Below, one piece after another: positions 27,424 to 36,282 of a stretch of 57,364 nucleotides of DNA. The DNA comes from Clostridia bacterium (GTDB lineage: Bacteria > Bacillota > Clostridia > Oscillospirales > Acutalibacteraceae). A program made the translations under genes and the position numbers. Location: positions 1 through 57,364 of the forward strand of contig JAFSCE010000034.1 of NCBI GenBank assembly GCA_017436915.1, given 5' to 3'. How positions within the stretch are numbered: the first letter of the stretch is position 1; every line of letters begins with the position of its first letter. The notes under the pieces were generated by a model. The model worked only from the letters and a program-made list of their open reading frames with translations, had not been told where the DNA came from and made no database searches.

Positions 27424-29387
27424 CGCGGTATGTTCTTCGACCACTGTGGGTCATTGGACTGGCTTGGTTTTTGACGGTATTGATTTGTCCGTGGCTGCCG
27501 ATAGGGTGGTTCAAGTTCGCGATACTCCTTTGTGCGGCGGTGTTCGTACTATCACTGTCTATTCCTGTTTGTCGGCATATTCACGCCATTCCGCTGACGG
27601 CGGTGGTGTGTTTACTTGCGACCGGTGCGTATTACGTGACCTATTTACATCACGTGCAACCCACCGAGGTGACAGCTGAACAGTCGTTGTCGCTCGACGT
27701 TCAAGTGATTGAGAATGATCCGGACGTCTTGTTGCAGGTACAGGGAGGGGATCTGCCGCGCGGAACGCGCCTTATTTGGTATTCGCCGGATGCAGAGTTG
27801 GCGGTGGAACCGTATGATCAGTTTTCCTCCGTGTTCACAGTGGAGCCGGTAGCAAGCGATTCCATGTTGTCGCAACTGATGCGCCGTGCAAACGGCACAT
27901 GGTTGCGAGTACACACCGTACAGACAAAAAGAGTACAAGAAACGATCATGGCGGGGCACGTTCCGTGGACGGCGTGCTTTTCGTGGCTGCGGGGGCAACT
28001 GATACTTGCGATCGAACAATATTTGGACGGTGACATCGGTGCTGCCGTAGCCGGCATTTGTTACGGTGCAGACGAGCACTTATCCGATGAAGCAGCATTG
28101 GATTTTCGTCGTTGCGGCGTATCCCATCTGTTTGCGGTATCCGGATTACATATGACGGTGTTGCTGCAGGGCTTGGTATATTTACTGCGTCGGTTGCGTG
28201 TGAGGCGCGTTTGGCGCTCGGTACTGGGAATGGTACTGATACTGGGCTTTATGGCCATCGTCGGGTTTTCCGCTTCGGTGGTTCGCGCCGGTGTGGTGAG
28301 TTTGGTTACGTTGTTTGGTCGTTGTCTGCGGTACCGTGCTGATGAGCGAAACTCATTGGGATTCGCGCTTCTGATTTTGCTGATCCCGAATCCGTTTGCG
28401 GTATACGATGCGGGATTGTTGTTATCGTTTTCGGCCACCTTCGGCTTGCTCTGCTGGACCAAACCGATTGAGCAATTTTTGTTACGCGGCCGTGAACCGA
28501 AGCACTGTGCGCGACTGATCAAGACGGTGGTTGCCACTGTTTCGGTTAGTTTAGCGGCGCTCTTCGCAACGTTGCCGGTACTCGCCATCTATTTCGGACG
28601 GGTATCGCTGTTATCGGTGCCGGCTAATCTGCTCACGACCTTAACGGCAGAGGTGGTACTGATCACCGGTTGCCTGGGCTCCCTCTTCTCTGTCTGCGGA
28701 ATCGTGGTATTCGCACAGCCCGTACTTTTTGTTGCAGGACTGATGAGTCGCTATTTGTTGTGGGTTTGTGAAAAAATTTCCGATTTTTCGTTGGCAACGG
28801 TTGCTATTGGGGCTCCTTTTCTGTTATTATGGTTAATAGGAGTTTATTTTCTCTTTTTGTTGGGGCGCCGCGTGCTGGGTCGTCAAGGGTTGTCGGTGCT
28901 TGCCGGAGTTTGTATTTGTATCTTATGTGTGGGATTGCTTCTCCATCGAGGTGCTGTATACAATACCTTGCGCACGAAGAGTGTGGATGGTACAAACGGT
29001 TTGGCGGTGGTGGCATCCTATCGTGGCAACACGGTGTTGGTGACGGCGCCTGACAGCATCTCACCGCTTTACGGTGCCAAAGATGCACTGGATTCACTGG
29101 GCTTGACGCGCCTTGATGCGGTATTTGTGATTGGCGGAGAGGAATCGGCGACACTATATGTCCCTGTGGTACTAAAGGAGTATTTGACCGATAATTCCCC
29201 GATACTTTACAGTGATCCGCAAAGAGCGGGTATCCCGCTTTCACAGTGTCGAGTGAAACTCGGAAAGTCATTGGAAGCGCATTGGCAACAAGAAGAGTTG
29301 TTGCTTACCTGGCATGAGAAAACTTTATTGTTTACGGCGCGATCGGAAGCAGCAACTAAGGCGGATGCCGTGTTTTGCGGCAGATAA
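27420..29387 (+). CDS. comEC: ComEC/Rec2-type DNA-uptake channel protein
   Basis: 655 residues. ComEC carries DNA through the membrane during transformation. Visible: two N-terminal membrane helices and an OB-like DUF4131 region (1-190), then the Competence domain with CGVSHLFAVSGLHMTVLLQ near residue 235 and about eight helices to residue 510. The C-terminal region (about 525-655) has the position of the metallo-beta-lactamase-like domain but lacks the usual HxHxDH metal cluster, so the nuclease part looks degenerate. No comEA is nearby. Coupled to typA by an ATGA overlap. Confidence 0.85.
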   Translation: MTRYVLRPLWVIGLAWFLTVLICPWLPIGWFKFAILLCAAVFVLSLSIPVCRHIHAIPLTAVVCLLATGAYYVTYLHHVQPTEVTAEQSLSLDVQVIENDPDVLLQVQGGDLPRGTRLIWYSPDAELAVEPYDQFSSVFTVEPVASDSMLSQLMRRANGTWLRVHTVQTKRVQETIMAGHVPWTACFSWLRGQLILAIEQYLDGDIGAAVAGICYGADEHLSDEAALDFRRCGVSHLFAVSGLHMTVLLQGLVYLLRRLRVRRVWRSVLGMVLILGFMAIVGFSASVVRAGVVSLVTLFGRCLRYRADERNSLGFALLILLIPNPFAVYDAGLLLSFSATFGLLCWTKPIEQFLLRGREPKHCARLIKTVVATVSVSLAALFATLPVLAIYFGRVSLLSVPANLLTTLTAEVVLITGCLGSLFSVCGIVVFAQPVLFVAGLMSRYLLWVCEKISDFSLATVAIGAPFLLLWLIGVYFLFLLGRRVLGRQGLSVLAGVCICILCVGLLLHRGAVYNTLRTKSVDGTNGLAVVASYRGNTVLVTAPDSISPLYGAKDALDSLGLTRLDAVFVIGGEESATLYVPVVLKEYLTDNSPILYSDPQRAGIPLSQCRVKLGKSLEAHWQQEELLLTWHEKTLLFTARSEAATKADAVFCGR

Positions 29388-29400
29388 AGGAGTTGACGGT

Positions 29401-30456
29401 ATGGCATTCTCGGAACAAGACCTAAAAATGCATCTGAAAACCGAAGAAGTCAAACGGGTGTATCTGTTGTATGGTGAGGAAAGCTATTTAACCATGCATT
29501 ATATGGAGCAGCTCGTACGCAAATCCGGCGTGCGCCAGGACGATGAGCTGAGCGTCTTTAATTTTCAACGTTTTGACGGCCAGGAATGTTCGTTTGATGC
29601 TATTGAGGCGGCGGCAGAGGCGCTACCGCTGATGGCAGATAAGAAATGCGTGACTGTCAGCAACTGTGACGTAACGGCGGCTGCCTTGTTTGACAGAGCG
29701 TTGGCGCTTGTGTCCGATCCGCCGGAGGATACGGTGTTGATCTTTTGGATGACGACCGTACTGGCAGACGGAAAATTAAATGCCAAATGGAAACAATTTG
29801 CCGATGCAATCGATCAAAACGGCGGTATGTGCGTGGCATTTCCGCGCAAGACCAACGAGGAGATCGCACGGATTTTATGTGCGGGTGCCGGGCGGCGAGG
29901 CGCCCTGATGAAAACGGAGATTGCCAAGAAATTGGTGGAGCAGAGCGGCAACGATATGAATTTGTTGCTCAATGAACTGGACAAGCTGTGTGCGCTTGCC
30001 GGAAACGGTGAGATCACCACGGAAATTTTAGAGCAGGTAGCCACTAAAAACCTCAACGCGCAGGCGTATGAGCTATCAAATGCGATCCTACAAAATCATT
30101 ATGAAAAAGCATACATTATCCTGCATCGGTTGTTTGCCTGTAAGGCGGAGCCGGTGGCGATACTGGCGGCTTTATCGAATGCATATGCGGATATGTACCG
30201 CGCTAAGGTTGCGGCCATCGGCGGCAGACAAGCGGAGACGTTGGTGGAGGAATTCGATTATAAAGGCAAGGCATTCCGCCTTCGTTATGCGGCGCGTGAT
30301 TGCAGTAAGCTGTCGCTTGAATCGCTCAGAGAAAGTCTTGATATGTTAGCGCAGGCGGATCGCCGCCTGAAATCCTCCTCTGCGGACAAACGCACCGTTT
30401 TGGAAGAGGTTGCCGCCAAACTGATCGTTACCGCTAAATTGGGGAAAGTAGAATGA
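29401..30456 (+). CDS. holA: DNA polymerase III subunit delta
   Basis: 351 residues from ATG 29401 (AAAGGAG upstream). The delta subunit opens the sliding clamp as part of the clamp loader. Family features are VYLLYGEESYLTMHYMEQL near residue 19, a divergent ATPase fold without a working P-loop, and the C-terminal collar helices with SADKRTVLEEVAAKLI. holA after comEC is a very common Bacillota order. It overlaps rnmV by 4 bases. Confidence 0.92.
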   Translation: MAFSEQDLKMHLKTEEVKRVYLLYGEESYLTMHYMEQLVRKSGVRQDDELSVFNFQRFDGQECSFDAIEAAAEALPLMADKKCVTVSNCDVTAAALFDRALALVSDPPEDTVLIFWMTTVLADGKLNAKWKQFADAIDQNGGMCVAFPRKTNEEIARILCAGAGRRGALMKTEIAKKLVEQSGNDMNLLLNELDKLCALAGNGEITTEILEQVATKNLNAQAYELSNAILQNHYEKAYIILHRLFACKAEPVAILAALSNAYADMYRAKVAAIGGRQAETLVEEFDYKGKAFRLRYAARDCSKLSLESLRESLDMLAQADRRLKSSSADKRTVLEEVAAKLIVTAKLGKVE

Positions 30457-31058
30457 CGATCGCAATCAAGGAAGCGGTTGTTGTAGAAGGGAAATACGAT
30501 GCCATCCGTTTGCGCAGTGTGGTGGATGCCACCATTGTTGAAACGGATGGTTTTGGCATTTTCAGGCAACCCGACAAGTTATTATTGCTACGCAAACTCG
30601 CCGAGGCACAAGGATTGCTTGTGCTGACGGACAGTGATTCTGCAGGATTTGTGATCCGTGACCGCATTAGTGGTGCACTGCCGAAAGAATGGGTCAAGCA
30701 TGCCTATATTCCCGAGATCACGGGAAAAGAACGGCGAAAAAAAGAGCCCTCCAAGGAGGGCTTGCTCGGTGTAGAGGGTGTGGACGGTGAAACCGTCCTT
30801 GCTGCATTGTGGCGCGCGGGAGCGACAGCGCTTGACGGAGAGGCGGAGCAACCGACTGCGTATTTGACGAAAGCGCGGTTGTATGAGGACGGTCTGTCGG
30901 GCAAGGAAGATAGTGCACGGTTACGGGTGGCACTCCTCAAGAAACTATCCTTGCCGACAAAACTCTCTGCCAATCGGTTGATAGAGGTGCTCAACGTGTT
31001 GTTGACCGAAGAACAGTACCGTGCGGTGCTGTGTGAGATAAAAGGAGAAAGCGTATGA
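30453..31058 (+). CDS. rnmV: Ribonuclease M5 (5S rRNA maturation)
   Basis: 201 residues. RNase M5 trims precursor 5S rRNA in Gram-positives. The TOPRIM core has VVVEGKYD near residue 9, ETDGFGIF near 30 and TDSDSAG near 59; a DUF4093-type C-terminal domain follows. The length is usual. Overlaps holA and maf by 4 bases each, so it is translated as part of one chain. Confidence 0.9.
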   Translation: MTIAIKEAVVVEGKYDAIRLRSVVDATIVETDGFGIFRQPDKLLLLRKLAEAQGLLVLTDSDSAGFVIRDRISGALPKEWVKHAYIPEITGKERRKKEPSKEGLLGVEGVDGETVLAALWRAGATALDGEAEQPTAYLTKARLYEDGLSGKEDSARLRVALLKKLSLPTKLSANRLIEVLNVLLTEEQYRAVLCEIKGESV

Positions 31059-31603
31059 TTTTGGCATCGGCATCTCCCCGCCGTCGGGAAATACTGGATC
31101 TGATGGGTTTTACCTATACTGTCGAGCCCGCTAAAACAGAATTACCGCCCGATCCCGCGTTATCACCCGAAGAGGCAGTACTGCGCGTGGCGCGTGGAAA
31201 AGCGGAGGAGATCGCAAAACATCACCCGAACGAAATGGTGCTTGGTGCGGATACGGTTGTGGTGATCGATGGGGTTATTCTCGGAAAACCGAAAGACACG
31301 GAAGATGCGAAAGCCATGCTCAGGCGGTTGTCCGGCAGGGAACATCGTGTGATTACCGCTGTGTGGCTGTGCGACGGTGAGCACAGTGAGGGGTTTGCCG
31401 ACAGTGCGGCAGTCACCTTTTTGCCGATGAGCGAGGAGGAGATCGACGCGTACGTGGCAAGCGGAGAGCCGATGGGAAAGGCAGGCGGTTACGCGATCCA
31501 AGGGCGCGGCATGCGGCATATCCGCGGCATCTGCGGTGATTTTTACACCGTGATGGGGCTTCCATCCGGACGGTTGTACGAGGTTTTGAAAAAACATATA
31601 TAA
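31055..31603 (+). CDS. maf: Maf-family nucleoside triphosphate pyrophosphatase
   Basis: 182 residues. Maf proteins hydrolyse non-canonical or pyrimidine nucleoside triphosphates. Motifs ASASPRRREIL at the start, LGADTVVVIDG near residue 65, and GGYAIQGRG near 145 are complete. Last gene of the typA-maf chain; a strong terminator follows directly. Confidence 0.93.
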   Translation: MILASASPRRREILDLMGFTYTVEPAKTELPPDPALSPEEAVLRVARGKAEEIAKHHPNEMVLGADTVVVIDGVILGKPKDTEDAKAMLRRLSGREHRVITAVWLCDGEHSEGFADSAAVTFLPMSEEEIDAYVASGEPMGKAGGYAIQGRGMRHIRGICGDFYTVMGLPSGRLYEVLKKHI

Positions 31604-31604
31604 A

Positions 31605-31641
31605 ACGAGCGCCTGCAAGGATTTCCTTGCAGGCGCTTTTA
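31605..31641. terminator. Bidirectional intrinsic terminator
   Basis: Stem GCGCCTGCAAGGA / TCCTTGCAGGCGC with a TT loop and flanking A/T runs. It closes both the maf and yebC genes. Confidence 0.88.
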
Positions 31642-32379
31642 TTAGTCTTCGTCGGGGCGATCCCAGTTGTGCCACACGTTTTGCACGTCGTCATTATCTT
31701 CGAGAGCATCGAGCAGTTTTTCCATCTTAACGAGAGCTTCCTCGTCGGTGATCTCGCTGTATACGTCGGGAATCATTTGCACTTCGGCGGACACGAAGGT
31801 GTAACCTTTGGCTTCCAGATCGTCACGCACGGCGGAGAAATCCTCCGGCTCGGTGGTGATTTCAAACACATCCTCGTCGGCGGCGAAATCCGAAGCACCG
31901 GCTTCCAGGGCATCTTCCATGACCTTATCTTCATCCAGGCCCTCGGCTTCGATGGCAAGGATGCCTTTTTGATTGAACATAAAGCCGACACAGCCGGTCT
32001 GGCCGAGGTTACCGCCGAATTTATCGAAATAATGGCGGATATCTGCAGCGGTACGGTTGCGGTTGTCGGTCAGCGTTTCCACGATAACGGCGATGCCACA
32101 GGGACCGTAGCCCTCGTACTGCAGGGCTTCATAGTTATCAGAGTTACCGTCGCCGGCGGCTTTTTTGATGATGCGCTCAATGTTATCGTTGGGCACGTTA
32201 TTGGCTTTTGCCTTGGCGATGGCATCCTTTAATTTGGAGTTGGAAGCGGGATCGGCACTGCCACCCTCTTTAACGGCAACCGCGATCTCACGACCCATTT
32301 TGGTGAAAATCTTGGCTTTTTGGCCGTCTGTCTTTTCTTTTTTGCGTTTGATATTATTCCACTTGGAGTGTCCGGACAT
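31642..32379 (-). CDS. yebC: YebC/PmpR family protein
   Basis: 245 residues. The N-terminal [18 protein letters not shown] and the middle [27 protein letters not shown] are diagnostic. YebC-type proteins were long called DNA-binding regulators; newer work links one branch to rescue of ribosomes stalled at polyproline. This protein could belong to either branch. Single gene with its own promoter. Confidence 0.94.
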   Translation of the reverse strand: MSGHSKWNNIKRKKEKTDGQKAKIFTKMGREIAVAVKEGGSADPASNSKLKDAIAKAKANNVPNDNIERIIKKAAGDGNSDNYEALQYEGYGPCGIAVIVETLTDNRNRTAADIRHYFDKFGGNLGQTGCVGFMFNQKGILAIEAEGLDEDKVMEDALEAGASDFAADEDVFEITTEPEDFSAVRDDLEAKGYTFVSAEVQMIPDVYSEITDEEALVKMEKLLDALEDNDDVQNVWHNWDRPDED

Positions 32380-32413
32380 ACTAAAATCTCCTTATCTTTA
32401 CATATCGATTATA

Positions 32414-32442
32414 ACTATAGCACAAACCGTTCGGCGGTGCAA
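32414..32442 (-). promoter_or_regulatory. Promoter of yebC
   Basis: On the minus strand: TTGCAC, 17-bp spacer, TATAGT with extended -10 (TGC). 35 bp before the ATG. Confidence 0.75.
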
Positions 32443-32452
32443 GGTGTTTTCG

Positions 32453-32487
32453 CAAAAATAAGGGGGACAGTGTCGCTGTCCCCCTTA
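32453..32487 (-). terminator. Intrinsic terminator of htrA
   Basis: On the minus strand: stem AAGGGGGACAG / CTGTCCCCCTT with a 5-base loop followed by ATTTTTG. Confidence 0.85.
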
Positions 32488-32494
32488 AAAACCG

Positions 32495-33841
32495 TTATTT
32501 TCCTTTGGCTTCGGCAAGTTTTACGCTGACAGAGAATTCCCGCACCTGACGATTCTCGGAGCGCAACAGCTTGAGCGTTACCGTATCGCCGACCTTGTGC
32601 TTGGCAAGCTCCGAACGCAGTTCAGCGTAGCTTTCGACGACGACCCCGTCCACGGCGGTTATCAGATCGCCGCGTTTGGCTTCGGTGTTGTTCATCGGCG
32701 AGTCGTTCTCGATCGTGTAGATCAGAAAACCGCGATAATGGGAATCGCTGTAGGTCTGACCGGTGATGCCAAGCGCCACTCTGCCGGTGACGTAGCCGTT
32801 CTTCAAAATGTCATCGATGATGACCTTTGCCTCGTTGATCGGAATGGAAAAACCGATACCCTCATATCCGCTCGCGACGATCTTGGCTGAATTGACCGCA
32901 ATGACCTGGCCGGCGGCATTGAACAGCGGACCGCCGGAGTTGCCGGGGTTGATGGCAGCGTCGATCTGCAAGCATTTGATGGCATAACCGGTGTCCTCGT
33001 ATACGTCGCGGGCAAGGCCCGATACGATTCCTTGTGTGACGGATAACTCTTCGCTCGGGTATCCGAGTGCTACGACTTTATTACCCATCTTCAAGTTGTC
33101 GGAGTTTCCGAATTCGGCGGGTTTTAGATCGGTGGCATCCACCTTGATAACGGCGAGGTCAGTGGAAGAATCATGCCCAATGACCTCAGCGTACTCGTAT
33201 ACCGTGCCGTCGTACATGGTGACATCAATGCGCGGAAAGACTTCGTTGGTGGATTCGTTGACGACACAGTGCCAGTTGGTGATGATATATCCGTCTGCTG
33301 ACATAACGATGCCGCTTGCCGAGCCGGATTTTACTTCCTGCTCGGTGGTTTGTCCAAACGGGAACGCGTTGGAAGAGGCGGAACTGTAGATCGTCAGCAA
33401 GACGGTGCTATCCAAATTGCGGTCTACGATCTCGGTGGTGGTGAGACCTTCGGCGTCCTCATCCAATTCGGTGATCTGCAGAGTGGGTGCGTTGATCGTT
33501 CCCGAATCGGTATCCGTCGGAGCGGGGAAGAGCGTGCCGCCGTTTCGATACAGCAAGCCCACCAGTACCGATAAGGCGATGATGGTGACGGCACACAGTA
33601 CCCCGATCACGGCAATCGCGATCTTCGCGCCGTTCGGTTTCTTTACCGGCGGTTGCGGGGAGGGAGTGGGTGCCGAATACGTCGGCGGGGTGTGCCATCC
33701 GTACGGATCGTACGGCGGTGTCGGTTGAGATTCGGGCGGGGTGACCGGTTGTTCGGTCTGCGGCTCGCTCGGTGCCGGTGTTACCGGTTGTTCGGGTTTG
33801 TTTTCTTGAGGATCGTTCGGAAACATATTCCATTCATCCAT
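32495..33841 (-). CDS. htrA: HtrA/DegP-like membrane serine protease with PDZ domain
   Basis: 448 residues. A Pro/Gln/Glu-rich cytoplasmic N-terminus of about 70 residues, one membrane helix (about 74-98), then a trypsin-like domain and a PDZ domain (about 345-440). Catalytic triad: His in IITNWHCVV near residue 185, Asp in SSTDLAVIKVD near 225, Ser in NPGNSGGPL near 300. HtrA proteins handle misfolded proteins outside the membrane. The next genes upstream are a two-component system on the same strand, a usual link to envelope stress. Confidence 0.93.
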   Translation of the reverse strand: MDEWNMFPNDPQENKPEQPVTPAPSEPQTEQPVTPPESQPTPPYDPYGWHTPPTYSAPTPSPQPPVKKPNGAKIAIAVIGVLCAVTIIALSVLVGLLYRNGGTLFPAPTDTDSGTINAPTLQITELDEDAEGLTTTEIVDRNLDSTVLLTIYSSASSNAFPFGQTTEQEVKSGSASGIVMSADGYIITNWHCVVNESTNEVFPRIDVTMYDGTVYEYAEVIGHDSSTDLAVIKVDATDLKPAEFGNSDNLKMGNKVVALGYPSEELSVTQGIVSGLARDVYEDTGYAIKCLQIDAAINPGNSGGPLFNAAGQVIAVNSAKIVASGYEGIGFSIPINEAKVIIDDILKNGYVTGRVALGITGQTYSDSHYRGFLIYTIENDSPMNNTEAKRGDLITAVDGVVVESYAELRSELAKHKVGDTVTLKLLRSENRQVREFSVSVKLAEAKGK

Positions 33842-33910
33842 GATCGTTCACGCCTTTCGGTGAGTTTACAATACCAGTATAGGGGAGAATTGTGTTTTTT
33901 TGTTGAACAA

Positions 33911-35344
33911 CTAATCATTTTTTTGTGAATCCGGTAACCAGAAAACAAATTCGCAATACTCATTCTCGCGAGAGGATACCGTGATCTCACCGCCGTGCAG
34001 GTCGATGAGTGTTTTAACAATGTAAAGTCCCAGCCCCGTGCCGCTTTTATCCAGACCGCGTGAACGGTCACTCTTGTAAAAACGGTCGAAGATGTGCGGC
34101 AATTCGGCTGCGGGAATTCCCGTACCGGTGTTACGGATCATGCAGTAGGTGCGGTCTTCTTTGCGGAAAATAAGCAGACGGATGCGCCCGCCTTGCTCTG
34201 TAAATTTTACGGCATTATCCACCAAATTATACACGACCTGTTGCATCAGATCATAGTCAGCGTTAATATACTGCGGACTGCAGGTGTCGATGCCCTCGAT
34301 CTGTATTTCCTTGTCCTCAATGCGTTGTTCAAACAGCACCAAGGTGTTGCACGCGACAGCTGTCAGATCAAACGAAGCAGGGGTGAGTTTTAACTGCCCG
34401 CTGTCGATACGGGACAGATCTAACATGGAACGCACCAACCGTGAGAGCCGTTTGGTTTCGTCTGATACGATCTTTAGATATTCTTTCTGTCGTTCCGGTG
34501 GAATGGTTCCGTCCAAAATGCCGTCAATAAAACCGGAAATGGTGGTCATCGGCGTGCGCAGTTCATGGGATACGTTCCCAACAAAGCTGCGGCGCATCTC
34601 TTCTACTGAGGAAAGAGACACCGCCATGCCGTTGAGGGCCGATGCCAGCTCTGCAACCTCATCTTTTCCGTGTACCTTCACGCGGTAGGAAAAATCACCT
34701 TGGCTGAATTGACGGGTAGCGGTCGCCATCTGGCGGAGCGGGCGCACGAAGCGGTAGGTCATTAGATACAGTACCACAAAGGAAATGATCAGAATAGCCA
34801 GCGCTGAGATTAAAAAGATCTGAATGTTGTCCACAATATAGTCCAACAATTCCGCAGCGGAAGTGGTAACAAGCACGTAACCGATGACAGTGTTATCCTT
34901 GTACAATGTGGCGCCGGAGCAATATTTTGCTTCGTCGTAAAAATTGCCGACACGGCTGACGGTAAAAAGCGAATTGCTTTGCAGCGCCGCGTGTAGAGTG
35001 CTTGGCAGTTCTTCGCCGATATGTGCGCACGGAACGCCTCCGGAACACAATAACACTCGAAAAGAGGTGTCGGTGACGATCGCGTTGCCGTCAAACGATT
35101 CCGCCAACCTTTTTATCGTTGGAGTAAGGGTGGAGGGAATAACATACTCGCCTGGCAACAATTCAAAGGCGTTATCCGATACGAAGCCGGCAATGTTGGC
35201 GGCATGATCGCCAAGCAGCACTTCTTTATCGCGCAGCCAGTAACGGCGGGCAAACAGCGTTTGTGTTGCTGCAAGCAGCACGAACGCAGAGAAAATGACG
35301 GCGGCGGTAACGGTGAAGTATTTAATAAAAACACTTTTAAACAT
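33911..35344 (-). CDS. Sensor histidine kinase with HAMP domain
   Basis: 477 residues from ATG 35344. One membrane helix (about 10-30), an extracellular sensor region to about 168, a second helix (172-196), HAMP (about 197-248), HisKA with phospho-His260 in NVSHELRTPM, and an ATPase domain with the N box in VVYNLVDNAVKF and later SGTGLGLYIVK. It forms a pair with the overlapping response regulator. The layout resembles WalK/PhoR-type envelope sensors but lacks a visible PAS domain. The signal is unknown. Confidence 0.92.
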   Translation of the reverse strand: MFKSVFIKYFTVTAAVIFSAFVLLAATQTLFARRYWLRDKEVLLGDHAANIAGFVSDNAFELLPGEYVIPSTLTPTIKRLAESFDGNAIVTDTSFRVLLCSGGVPCAHIGEELPSTLHAALQSNSLFTVSRVGNFYDEAKYCSGATLYKDNTVIGYVLVTTSAAELLDYIVDNIQIFLISALAILIISFVVLYLMTYRFVRPLRQMATATRQFSQGDFSYRVKVHGKDEVAELASALNGMAVSLSSVEEMRRSFVGNVSHELRTPMTTISGFIDGILDGTIPPERQKEYLKIVSDETKRLSRLVRSMLDLSRIDSGQLKLTPASFDLTAVACNTLVLFEQRIEDKEIQIEGIDTCSPQYINADYDLMQQVVYNLVDNAVKFTEQGGRIRLLIFRKEDRTYCMIRNTGTGIPAAELPHIFDRFYKSDRSRGLDKSGTGLGLYIVKTLIDLHGGEITVSSRENEYCEFVFWLPDSQKND

Positions 35345-36035
35345 GATGTTGTTTAACCTCAAACTTATACCCGACGCCCCATACGGTCTTAAGTGTCCAT
35401 TCCTCGGATATACCGTCTAATTTTTCACGCAAGCGCTTGACGTGCACGTCCACCGTGCGGCTGTCACCGTAATATTCAAAGCCCCATACCTCGTCCAACA
35501 ACTGATCGCGAGTGTAGACACGATTGGGGTTGCTTGCCAAATGGTAGATAAGTTCCATCTCCTTTGGAGGAGTGTCGATTTGTTTGCCGTTTACGCGCAA
35601 CTCGTAGTTTTCCATGTTAATATATAACTTGTCGTAGGATACTTCTTTGATCTTTTCCTTTTGCGATAATCCGGAACGGCGCAGTACCGCTTTGATGCGG
35701 GCGATGACCTCCTTTGCTTCAAAGGGCTTGACGATATAGTCATCCGCGCCGAGTTCTAAGCCGAGAACTTTATCAAAGAGCTCGCCTTTGGCAGTGAGCA
35801 TGATGATGGGGCAATCCGATTTTTTGCGAATCTTGCGGCACACCTGCCAACCGTCCAGTTGCGGCATCATCACATCCAACAGAATGAGATCGGGCTTGTC
35901 CGTTTCAAAACGTGCAACCGCTTCCTCGCCGTTTCCGACGATGATCGTTTCAAAACCCTCTTTGTTGAGATACAGACGTAACAGCTCGCAAATATTGCTG
36001 TCATCGTCTACCACCATGATTTTAATCGGGTCCAT
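35337..36035 (-). CDS. OmpR/PhoB-family response regulator
   Basis: 232 residues. Receiver domain with the acidic pocket VVDDDSN, phospho-acceptor Asp54 in LILLDVMMPQLDG and Lys in DDYIVKPF; winged-helix DNA-binding domain with YTRDQLLDEVWGFEYYGDSRTV and a terminal VWGVGYKF. It overlaps the kinase gene by 8 bases, so the pair is co-translated. HtrA downstream suggests control of envelope stress genes (inference). Confidence 0.95.
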   Translation of the reverse strand: MDPIKIMVVDDDSNICELLRLYLNKEGFETIIVGNGEEAVARFETDKPDLILLDVMMPQLDGWQVCRKIRKKSDCPIIMLTAKGELFDKVLGLELGADDYIVKPFEAKEVIARIKAVLRRSGLSQKEKIKEVSYDKLYINMENYELRVNGKQIDTPPKEMELIYHLASNPNRVYTRDQLLDEVWGFEYYGDSRTVDVHVKRLREKLDGISEEWTLKTVWGVGYKFEVKQHHV

Positions 36036-36201
36036 GCAGAGCGCTCCTTCCTTTAAGGGTCGTAGGTTTGAGTCCTGTTACCCTCAGTTTAGCAAAAAAA
36101 CCTAACGGTGTATGAACAGATTTTGAACGGTTTATCAAAAAACATTATAAAACAAAAAGACGGTATCGTCAATAATGGCGGAGTGAGCACATAAAATAAA
36201 C

Positions 36202-36230
36202 TGGACTATCGCAATGACATGTGATATACT
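36202..36230 (+). promoter_or_regulatory. Promoter of the LTA-synthase-like gene
   Basis: TGGACT, 17-bp spacer, TATACT, about 53 bp before the start codon. Confidence 0.5.
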
Positions 36231-36282
36231 AAAATCGACTGTTTACGACAGAATATCACCTATATTAAGGAACGTGATACCA

